Below, in pieces: positions 1 through 5,534 of a stretch of 6,034 nucleotides of DNA (its first letter is position 1; every line of letters begins with the position of its first letter). The notes below the pieces were generated by a model, which was not told the origin of the DNA, did no database searches, and saw nothing but the letters and a program-made list of their open reading frames with translations. This stretch comes from Ruminococcus sp. (GTDB taxonomy: Bacteria > Bacillota > Clostridia > Oscillospirales > Ruminococcaceae). Where the stretch lies: the NCBI GenBank assembly GCA_019417865.1, contig DYCW01000350.1:1-6034 (forward strand). Direction: 5' to 3'. The translations under genes were made by a program, and so were the position numbers.

Positions 1-1
1 G

Positions 2-730
2 TTTTATTTAGAGCAGGATGGATCCTTTGCAGAACTACTCATCAATGCAATCAAGAATCCAGCATATTTTCTAAATCATCTCATATCCGAAAACGCACTG
101 GCATTCTTTTTTATGGTCATGCTGCCACTTTGTTTCCTGCCATTTCTCACAAAAAAACTATCAAGATATTTTCTATTCCTACCATTTGCTGTAATGAATT
201 TACTGGTATCGGCTTCCTATGGTGCCGCCGCAAGCATTTACTATCAATATGTATTTGGTACATGGACTTGTCTATTCTATTTATCCATTCTGAACTGGCA
301 GGATTTGAAATGCATGACTCGCAAAAAACTAATCACAGCTATGGCCTGCATTTCTTTCTTCAGTGCGTATACCATATTTACCAACAATCTTTGGTATCGA
401 GAAAAATATATAGAAAATAAAGATGTTTACGTGCAAATGGAAGAAGTTATGGCACGTATTCCAGAAGATGCCTCTGTTATGTGTGATAACTGGTATGTAC
501 CACACCTTGCAAACCGAGATACCATCTATATATTGGATTCTACTTCTGCTGAAGAACCGAGCAGCACGGATTTCGTAATCGTTCGGGAAGACCTGGGAGA
601 GGAAGATCAAAAATGGGTGAAAAAAGAACAAGAAAAACTAAAAAAAGAAGGATACATCCTATGGGATACTGTAGAAGACAGCTTCCAGGTTTATATCAGT
701 CCGGAATACGCTGCTGCCAATCCGACTTAA
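2..730 (+). CDS. DUF2079-type polytopic membrane protein, C-terminal part (5' end outside window)
   Basis: The frame is open from base 2 to the TAA at 728-730, giving 242 visible residues with no credible internal start; the ATG at 113 lies inside a membrane helix, so the gene begins upstream of the window. Hydrophobic segments lie at about visible residues 32-50, 54-73, 80-98 and 106-122, followed by a roughly 110-residue soluble tail. The pattern of a helix ending in LPLCFLPFL, then RYFLFLPFAVMNLL, then YYQYVF, then a tail with RIPEDASVMCDNWYVPHLANR matches my memory of the C-terminal half of DUF2079 integral membrane proteins. These are large, poorly characterised and often compared with membrane glycosyltransferases. 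The tail probably faces outside and ends in a Lys/Glu-rich stretch. The next gene starts 22 bases downstream, suggesting co-transcription with the potassium genes. A functional link is unproven. The family call is from memory of its conserved pattern and fairly confident; the biochemical role is unknown. Confidence 0.75.
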   Translation, partial: FYLEQDGSFAELLINAIKNPAYFLNHLISENALAFFFMVMLPLCFLPFLTKKLSRYFLFLPFAVMNLLVSASYGAAASIYYQYVFGTWTCLFYLSILNWQDLKCMTRKKLITAMACISFFSAYTIFTNNLWYREKYIENKDVYVQMEEVMARIPEDASVMCDNWYVPHLANRDTIYILDSTSAEEPSSTDFVIVREDLGEEDQKWVKKEQEKLKKEGYILWDTVEDSFQVYISPEYAAANPT

Positions 731-738
731 ATGATTTC

Positions 739-743
739 GGAGG
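739..743 (+). promoter_or_regulatory. Ribosome binding site of first ktrB
   Basis: A GGAGG core sits nine bases upstream of the ATG at 753. A second in-frame ATG follows directly at 756, so initiation could occur at either Met. The site lies within the 22-base gap after the DUF2079 stop, leaving no room there for a separate promoter. Confidence 0.85.
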
Positions 744-752
744 AAAAGAAAA

Positions 753-2054
753 ATGATGCATAAGACGCATAAAAAGCGTTCTATCACACCAGTACAACTG
801 ATCGCACTGGGCTTTTTCATGATGATGCTCCTCGGCACAGGCTTACTACTGCTTCCCATTTCTCAACGGCAACCGGGCAGTCTTTCTGTCATAGATGCAG
901 CATTTACTGCTGTCAGTGCTGTATCCACAACTGGGCTTACTGTAGTGGATACGGCAAGTACTTTCAGCACCTTTGGTTATATTGTATTATGCATTCTCAT
1001 CCAAATCGGTGGTCTTGGCATTACTTCTATCGGTGCCGGATTGATTGCATTCACAGGCAGAAAACTACGGATGCGAGATCAGGTTCTGGTACAGGAAGCA
1101 CTGAACTATCCCACAATGAAAGATGTACAGTTACTGATTCGCTCTGTTTTAATTACCACCGTTACAGTGGAAGCTTCTGGAGCTTTTATCGGATTCCTTT
1201 TATTTTGTCAGCAATTTAACCTCCTCTCTGCTCTGGGAATTGCTATTTTCCATAGCGTTTCCACATTCAATCATGCCGGTTTTGATATTTTAGGCGGACT
1301 GATTTCCTATCGAGATCATATCGGATTACAATTGATGACCACTATAGAAAATATGCTGGGTGGATTTGGTTTTTTTGTAATTATGGATATTTTACGAAAC
1401 AAACGGTTTCGCAAATTCAGTCTACATACTAAAATTGTATTGACAACCTCCTCCTTTTTGGATATCAGTAGTACGCTATTGCTGAAAGCGATTGAAGGCG
1501 ATTCACTTTCATGGATTAATGCACTTTTTATGGGGATTACCTCCAGAACATCAGGTCTATCTGTTGCATCCATCGGCGATTTTTCCAATGCCAGTTTACT
1601 GCTTATCAGCATTTTAATGTACATCGGTGCTTCCCCTGGCTCCACTGGCGGCGGTGTCAAAGTCACAACTGTATTCGTCTTAATTCGCACCATGTTTGCT
1701 TTTCCACGTGGAGAACAACCAGGAGCATTTAAAAAACGTTTTCCAGCTGGCACCGTACAGCAGGCAATGGTCATCTGCTGTATGGCATTTGGTATGATTC
1801 TTGTCATTGTTTTTCTGCTCTGTATTTTGAATCCCAGCGTTCCATTCTTATCACTGCTCTTTGAAACTGTTTCTGCATTCAGTACAGTTGGACTATCTAC
1901 TGGTATTACCAGTTTTGTTGATCCAATTGGAAAATGTCTCCTGATGGTTTCCATGTTCAGTGGCAGGCTTGGCACCATGACGGTTGTTTCTCTTTGGTTT
2001 CGGAAACACCGCCAGACCATTTTAACACCATTAGAGAATATTGCAGTGGGATAA
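753..2054 (+). CDS. ktrB: KtrB/TrkH-type potassium uptake channel subunit, first of two tandem copies (divergent filter)
   Basis: This 433-residue integral membrane protein belongs to the TrkH/TrkG/KtrB superfamily, the pore subunit for K+ (or Na+-coupled K+) uptake. Its length is close to KtrB and shorter than enterobacterial TrkH. Four membrane-pore-membrane repeats are recognisable by their pore loops: AVSAVSTTGL (filter Gly61), FHSVSTFNHAGFD (Gly176), ITSRTSGLSV (Gly268) and ETVSAFSTVGLS (Gly380). The intramembrane gating loop is GASPGSTGGGVKVTT (292-306), and the conserved Arg of the last helix is Arg405 in SGRLGTMT. Compared with the neighbouring copy it departs from consensus at filter 2 (NHAGF for NNAGF), filter 3 (TSGL for TAGF) and after Arg405 (GTM for GPL). 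The four filter glycines and the Arg remain, so it is probably a functional pore protein, possibly with altered selectivity or as a partner subunit. It lies 22 bases after the DUF2079 gene and 90 bases before the second copy. Start chosen by the GGAGG at 739-743. The symbol denotes family membership, not a proven ortholog. Confidence 0.93.
   Translation: MMHKTHKKRSITPVQLIALGFFMMMLLGTGLLLLPISQRQPGSLSVIDAAFTAVSAVSTTGLTVVDTASTFSTFGYIVLCILIQIGGLGITSIGAGLIAFTGRKLRMRDQVLVQEALNYPTMKDVQLLIRSVLITTVTVEASGAFIGFLLFCQQFNLLSALGIAIFHSVSTFNHAGFDILGGLISYRDHIGLQLMTTIENMLGGFGFFVIMDILRNKRFRKFSLHTKIVLTTSSFLDISSTLLLKAIEGDSLSWINALFMGITSRTSGLSVASIGDFSNASLLLISILMYIGASPGSTGGGVKVTTVFVLIRTMFAFPRGEQPGAFKKRFPAGTVQQAMVICCMAFGMILVIVFLLCILNPSVPFLSLLFETVSAFSTVGLSTGITSFVDPIGKCLLMVSMFSGRLGTMTVVSLWFRKHRQTILTPLENIAVG
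1647..1670 (+). repeat. 24-base exact repeat, copy 1 (within first ktrB gate-loop codons)
   Basis: These 24 bases, encoding most of the GGGVKVTT part of the intramembrane gate loop, are identical to 3036-3059 in the second ktrB, including all synonymous positions. A second exact 20-base match links 903-922 with 2283-2302, both encoding the first pore loop (FTAVSAV). The repeats reflect the tandem gene duplication. Confidence 0.9.
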
Positions 2055-2133
2055 GTAGAAAGCATATTCTCTCCATTTTTCGCAATGATAATCATGTAAA
2101 ACAATTTTATTGCTTTAAAAGTTGTAATGCTTT

Positions 2134-2138
2134 GGAGG
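2134..2138 (+). promoter_or_regulatory. Ribosome binding site that sets the start of second ktrB
   Basis: GGAGG lies six bases before the ATG at 2145. An earlier in-frame ATG at 2127 lies upstream of this site and has no Shine-Dalgarno of its own. The 2145 start also aligns the N-terminus (TPLQLIALGF) with that of the first copy (TPVQLIALGF), so the earlier ATG is rejected. Confidence 0.88.
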
Positions 2139-2144
2139 AAAATC

Positions 2145-3443
2145 ATGAAAAACAAGAAGCATATGACACCGTTACAATTGATAGCACTTGGATTTCTGGC
2201 CGTCATTTTGCTGGGTGCCATCTTACTTATGATGCCATTCTCACAAAAACAGCCTGGCAATGTTACATGGGTGGATGCTACCTTTACTGCTGTCAGTGCT
2301 GTTTGTGTTACCGGATTGGTTGTCGTAGATGCAGGAGACACATTTAATACAATCGGGCAAACCATACTGGCAGTTTTAATTCAAATTGGCGGATTGGGGA
2401 TCACTTCTATTGGCGTGGGTCTGATTTCTTTTCGACGAAAACATATGCGTATACGAGAACAAGTGCTCATACAAGCCGCTTTGAACTATCCCACCATGCA
2501 GGATATTCGAGAATTGATTCGCTCCGTTCTACTTATGACATTGACCATTGAAACATTTGGCACAGTGGTTGGAACCATTTTCTTCTATCCTGATTATGGC
2601 TTGCCAAATGCAATTGGAATAGCTGCTTTTCACAGTATTGCCTCTTTTAATAATGCTGGATTTGATATTTTTGGCAATTGGAATGGTATGACACTGTATA
2701 CAAATCACATTGGACTGAATTTGCTTACTGCTTTTCTCATTATCAGTGGGGGCATCGGTTTTTTCGTCATTCGGGATATTTTAAAAAACCGCCGACTTTC
2801 TCGTTGCAGCTTGCATACAAAAGTTGTACTATTTATGACTGCCATTTTGATTTTGGTAGGCATGCTGATGATAAAGTTAACAGAAGGCGATCGAATTTCT
2901 TGGATGAGTGCATTTTTCACCAGTATCTCTACTCGAACAGCAGGTTTTTCTGTTGTACCACTAAATCAGTTCTCTCATGCTGGTATTTTATTAGTCTGTT
3001 TGCTTATGTACATTGGTGCAGCTCCCGGCTCAACGGGCGGCGGTGTCAAAGTCACAACTTTCTATATTTTGATACGAACTATTGTATGCTATCCACGAAG
3101 AAAACAACCAAACGGATTCGGAAAACGATTTCCTTCTGGTACCATACAGCAAGCTTTGGTCATTTGCAGTTTGGCAATTGCAATTATCTTTACTGGACTA
3201 CTTCTCCTATGCATGTTAGAACCTGATCTTTCTATCTCTTTTTTATTGTTGGAAACCATTTCTGCATTTGCAACAGTAGGACTATCTGCCGGCATCACAC
3301 CAGATTTACATCCTGTTAGCAAAATCATTTTAATGCTCATTATGTACATTGGGAGACTTGGACCGCTAACAGTCGCCTCTCTTTGGTTTCGAAAACAACC
3401 GGACAGCATCTTACTTCCAGAAGAAGAAATACCAGTTGGATAA
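2145..3443 (+). CDS. ktrB: KtrB/TrkH-type potassium uptake channel subunit, second tandem copy (canonical filter)
   Basis: This 432-residue pore subunit of a Ktr/Trk potassium transporter is homologous end to end to the gene just upstream, with well over half of residues identical by eye. All diagnostic elements are canonical: pore loop 1 AVSAVCVTGL (Gly57), loop 2 FHSIASFNNAGFD (Gly172), loop 3 SISTRTAGFSV (Gly267), loop 4 ETISAFATVGLSAGIT (Gly379), intramembrane gate loop GAAPGSTGGGVKVTT (291-305), and the invariant Arg404 in GRLGPLTV of the last helix. In the family, four such loops form one K+ filter within a monomer, monomers dimerise, and an octameric RCK ring docks on the cytosolic face. 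The RCK gene follows 43 bases downstream, so this is the expected partner of that regulator. Its start at 2145 is set by the GGAGG at 2134-2138. The N-terminus is short and basic, as in KtrB rather than long TrkH forms. Assignment to the family is very secure; the KtrB-versus-TrkH label rests on length and on the single-RCK partner. Confidence 0.95.
   Translation: MKNKKHMTPLQLIALGFLAVILLGAILLMMPFSQKQPGNVTWVDATFTAVSAVCVTGLVVVDAGDTFNTIGQTILAVLIQIGGLGITSIGVGLISFRRKHMRIREQVLIQAALNYPTMQDIRELIRSVLLMTLTIETFGTVVGTIFFYPDYGLPNAIGIAAFHSIASFNNAGFDIFGNWNGMTLYTNHIGLNLLTAFLIISGGIGFFVIRDILKNRRLSRCSLHTKVVLFMTAILILVGMLMIKLTEGDRISWMSAFFTSISTRTAGFSVVPLNQFSHAGILLVCLLMYIGAAPGSTGGGVKVTTFYILIRTIVCYPRRKQPNGFGKRFPSGTIQQALVICSLAIAIIFTGLLLLCMLEPDLSISFLLLETISAFATVGLSAGITPDLHPVSKIILMLIMYIGRLGPLTVASLWFRKQPDSILLPEEEIPVG
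3036..3059 (+). repeat. 24-base exact repeat, copy 2 (within second ktrB gate-loop codons)
   Basis: Identical base for base to 1647-1670 in the first ktrB. The flanking codons differ at synonymous sites, so the identity is local to the gate loop. Confidence 0.9.
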
Positions 3444-3472
3444 AAATGAAGACAAATAATATTATGACAGTT

Positions 3473-3479
3473 AAAGGAG
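3473..3479 (+). promoter_or_regulatory. Ribosome binding site of ktrA
   Basis: AAAGGAG precedes the ATG at 3487 by seven bases, in the 43-base gap after the second ktrB. No terminator-like hairpin is seen in this gap, consistent with one transcript. Confidence 0.85.
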
Positions 3480-3486
3480 AATTATT

Positions 3487-4167
3487 ATGTTTGGAAAAAA
3501 AGTAAAAACAGAAAATGGACTCTATGGCATCATTGGACTGGGACGGTTTGGATTCGCATTGGCACAATCTCTCTCAGAATCAGGAAAAGATTTAATTATC
3601 ATTGACGAAAATGAAGCAAAAATCAATTCTGCTGCTGCATTTACTGACCACGCCTATGTAGTACAGGAACTGTCTAAAGAAAATTTTCGAAAGGTTGGAA
3701 TTGACAACTGTGACGTTGTCATCATCTGTATCGGGGAACGTATGGATACCTGTATTCTTGCAACGTTAAACGTCATTCAGCTTGGCGTAAAACGAGTGAT
3801 CGCAAAGGCAACCAGTGCAGAACAGGGGTGCGTATTGGAGTTACTTGGTGCAGAAGTGGTCTATCCAGAGCGAGATATGGCAATTCGACTCGCAAACCGT
3901 CTGCTGGCTCCGGGCTTTCTGGATTTCATTACACTGAGTGAGGAAGTAGATCTTATGGAGCTGAGTGTCACACAAAAAATCGCAGAAAAAACTGTCCAGG
4001 ATATCAACCCCAGAAAAATGTTTGGCATTAATCTTATTGCAGTCAAGCACAATGGAACCTTGGAAATTGAGATCAAACCGGACACGGTACTACATCGTGG
4101 CGATACTATCTGTGTCATCGGCACACGGGAAAATATCCGAAAGTTTGAACGTTATTTAAATGAATAA
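3487..4167 (+). CDS. ktrA: KtrA/TrkA-type RCK regulatory subunit of potassium uptake system
   Basis: This 226-residue soluble cytosolic protein gates a KtrB/TrkH pore in response to bound nucleotide. It has one RCK_N (TrkA_N) Rossmann domain at about residues 11-135, with the dinucleotide/adenine-binding glycine motif GLGRFG at 17-22, the acidic residue Asp40 ending the second strand (LIIIDENE), a CIGERMD turn at 81-87, and the family's YPERDMA motif at 126-132. A TrkA_C (RCK_C) domain follows at about 141-226. A single RCK unit of this length is the KtrA arrangement; E. coli TrkA has two. Known members form octameric rings that switch on ATP versus ADP binding, and the RCK_C domain of Firmicute KtrA binds cyclic di-AMP, which inhibits uptake. 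Whether this protein does so is inference. It is the last gene of the cluster and the only RCK gene in the window, so it presumably serves both upstream pore proteins. No good terminator follows it on the + strand. Confidence 0.94.
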   Translation: MFGKKVKTENGLYGIIGLGRFGFALAQSLSESGKDLIIIDENEAKINSAAAFTDHAYVVQELSKENFRKVGIDNCDVVIICIGERMDTCILATLNVIQLGVKRVIAKATSAEQGCVLELLGAEVVYPERDMAIRLANRLLAPGFLDFITLSEEVDLMELSVTQKIAEKTVQDINPRKMFGINLIAVKHNGTLEIEIKPDTVLHRGDTICVIGTRENIRKFERYLNE

Positions 4168-4233
4168 TGCGTCCGCTCAATCCTCCAATGATATACCCAA
4201 AGAGTCCAACCAACTCCATAGAGTAAGCTAACC

Positions 4234-4280
4234 AAAAAATCCCTGTCTAGCGAAGTCCATAGACTGCGTCAGACAGGGAT
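4234..4280 (-). terminator. Rho-independent terminator of the two-component operon
   Basis: The 42-base segment 4239-4280 forms a hairpin. A perfect 10-bp outer stem (ATCCCTGTCT with AGACAGGGAT) is followed by a mismatch, a 3-bp stem with one G-U pair, a mismatch, a 4-bp AGTC/GACT stem and a CATA loop. On the - strand the stem runs directly into a six-T tract (A-run 4234-4239 on the + strand), giving the classic stem-plus-U-tract form. On the + strand the hairpin is followed by GAATATTATC, which is not a U-tract, so it is at best a weak terminator for ktrA. It lies about 190 bases past the kinase stop codon. Confidence 0.8.
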
Positions 4281-4326
4281 GAATATTATCTACAGTAACT
4301 TGAGAGTTTTTCAGGTCATGGCATAA

Positions 4327-4389
4327 GCTTTCTGTGACAAACGGCTTTACTGCTCATTCGGCAAGATTATTCGTCCATTCCAGCACGCC
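4327..4389 (-). pseudogene. Possible remnant of IS66-family transposase C-terminus
   Basis: Read on the - strand, this stretch encodes GVLEWTNNLAE, then a TGA stop (4354-4356), then AVKPFVTES in the same frame. It resembles the C-terminal DDE-domain motif of IS66 transposases, roughly G-x-LE-x-x-NN-x-AER-x-x-KPFV. A CGA-to-TGA change would explain the stop where Arg is expected. The usual following RKNWLF and the rest of the protein are not recognisable, and the upstream side matches only vaguely. If real, it is a small, decayed scrap with no function. The match is short and made by eye, so chance similarity remains possible. Confidence 0.42.
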
Positions 4390-4469
4390 TGCTACATGAC
4401 GTATGCCACTTGTTTCAGGCGTTGCCATGCTCTTTTTCATGACGGATGCAGGTACTTCACTTGTATTAC

Positions 4470-5534
4470 TTACAATTGTACCACAAAAACAGACCCTTTT
4501 CCCGGTTCACTTGTAACATATATTTTTCCTCCGCATCGGTTTAGAATTTCTTTGCAGAGAGCTAAACCAAGCCCGTTTCCCTGTGCTTGTCGTGAGGTAT
4601 CTCCCTGATAGAACTTTTCAAAAATATGTTCCATAGTTTCCTGCGTCATACCAATTCCGTCATCACTGATGAAAACAGAAAAAAAGCTGTCATTTCTTTT
4701 AAGACTTATAGAAACGCACCCTCCGTCATCGGAAAATTTAATTGCATTGCCAATAAGATTTACCCAGACCTGAAACAGAAGAGATTTTTGCCCAAAATAT
4801 TCAACTTCCGGCAGGTCAATATCCAGTTCGATATGTTTTTTGCTCCATTTGGGTTCAAGTACTACAATTGCCTCTCTTATCTGTTCGTCCAGACGGAATG
4901 GAATCGGAGGATCTAAATAAGTCTGGTTTTCTATTTTGGAAATCCTAAGGATATTATCTATCAGATCATTGAGCTTTTCAATATTAAAAAGCACCTTTTG
5001 AATGTATTCCCTGCGTTCTTCTTCGGTAAGTTCCGAATCCTGAAGAAGTGTAATGTACCCTGTAACGGATGAAAGAGGTGTCTTGAATTCATGGGACACA
5101 TTGGCGATAAAATCGTTTCTTATCATTTCTACTGAATTAAGCTCTTTAGCCATATTGTTGAATTTTTTGAATATATCTTGAAATTCTTCAATTTTTCCGT
5201 TATAATCAAGCTTTACATTATAATTACCCTTTGAAATTTTTTGAATGGCCTTTCCTAACTGATTCAGCGGGTTGAGGACTTTTATTATCATAAAGCTGGA
5301 AAAAATAGTGGATAGAACTATGCAAAAAAAACAAATCTGGAAAATTACAAATGACGGATTTTTGAAATGGTTAATTGAGATGTCCAGATAATCTAGTAGA
5401 CGAATAATACCAAATATAATCAGGATAAATAAGATAATTATACTGAAAACTACCACTCTGATACCGATTTTAATTTTTATATACTTTTTTGTGAGAAGTT
5501 TTTTTATTTTTTTATCAGTATTACGTCTACTCAT
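4470..5534 (-). CDS. Membrane sensor histidine kinase (HAMP-HisKA-HATPase_c)
   Basis: This 354-residue protein autophosphorylates on His and passes the phosphate to the response regulator encoded just upstream. A Lys-rich cytosolic N-terminus (1-20) is followed by TM1 (about 22-46), an external loop of only about 15 residues, TM2 (about 61-85), and HAMP (about 86-138, with Pro89 and the FNNMAKEL end). HisKA carries the H-box NVSHEFKTPL, with phospho-acceptor His148. HATPase_c has N-box NLIGNAIKFS (Asn259, Asn263), G1 box DDGIG (291-295), F-box FEKF (305-308) and G2 box GNGLGLAL (319-326). All catalytic motifs are intact and the length is normal for a PhoR/VanS-like kinase with a minimal sensor. 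Its ATG overlaps the regulator's TGA as ATGA, so translation is probably coupled; the upstream GGTGA is a modest ribosome binding site. The tiny external loop suggests sensing in or at the membrane. The stimulus is unknown. The N-terminal third is extremely AT-rich. Confidence 0.95.
   Translation of the reverse strand: MSRRNTDKKIKKLLTKKYIKIKIGIRVVVFSIIILFILIIFGIIRLLDYLDISINHFKNPSFVIFQICFFCIVLSTIFSSFMIIKVLNPLNQLGKAIQKISKGNYNVKLDYNGKIEEFQDIFKKFNNMAKELNSVEMIRNDFIANVSHEFKTPLSSVTGYITLLQDSELTEEERREYIQKVLFNIEKLNDLIDNILRISKIENQTYLDPPIPFRLDEQIREAIVVLEPKWSKKHIELDIDLPEVEYFGQKSLLFQVWVNLIGNAIKFSDDGGCVSISLKRNDSFFSVFISDDGIGMTQETMEHIFEKFYQGDTSRQAQGNGLGLALCKEILNRCGGKIYVTSEPGKGSVFVVQL

Larger units (their letters stand above)
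2..4167 (+). other. Probable operon: DUF2079 - ktrB - ktrB - ktrA
   Basis: Four co-directional genes are separated by 22, 90 and 43 bases. Each of the three complete genes has a strong Shine-Dalgarno, and I see no convincing promoter or terminator in the gaps. The promoter must lie upstream of the window or inside the DUF2079 gene. The 90-base gap between the ktrB copies is the longest and could hold a weak internal signal, but nothing there is convincing. Confidence 0.7.
4168..4469. other. Convergent intergenic region (302 bases)
   Basis: This gap separates the 3' end of ktrA (+) from the 3' end of the histidine kinase gene (-). It contains a - strand intrinsic terminator at 4234-4280 and a degenerate transposase-like stretch near 4327-4389. 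I see no intact gene: the remaining open frames are short, lack ribosome binding sites, or are interrupted. Confidence 0.75.

Noticed and set aside
2055..2130. Possible promoter between the ktrB copies (GATAAT-like -10)
   Set aside because: No acceptable -35 hexamer lies at the right distance, and such AT-rich hexamers are expected by chance.
2127..2144. Upstream in-frame ATG for the second ktrB
   Set aside because: It precedes the GGAGG at 2134-2138 and has no ribosome binding site; the ATG at 2145 fits the spacing and aligns with the paralog's N-terminus.
1316..2365. Long - strand open frame (349 codons) across both ktrB genes
   Set aside because: It runs antisense to strongly conserved membrane protein coding sequence and spans two genes. 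Its translation has no recognisable domain, so it is a shadow frame.
4167..4249. Short - strand frame encoding a membrane-helix-like peptide (MELVGLFGYIIGGLSGR)
   Set aside because: It looks hydrophobic enough to be a small membrane peptide or gene scrap, but it has no ribosome binding site, starts just past the terminator, and runs into the ktrA antisense strand before stopping. Chance cannot be excluded and no family is recognised.
4396..4608. + strand open frame of 70 codons in the convergent region
   Set aside because: It overlaps the 3' end of the histidine kinase gene in antisense, has no ribosome binding site, and its translation has no recognisable domain.
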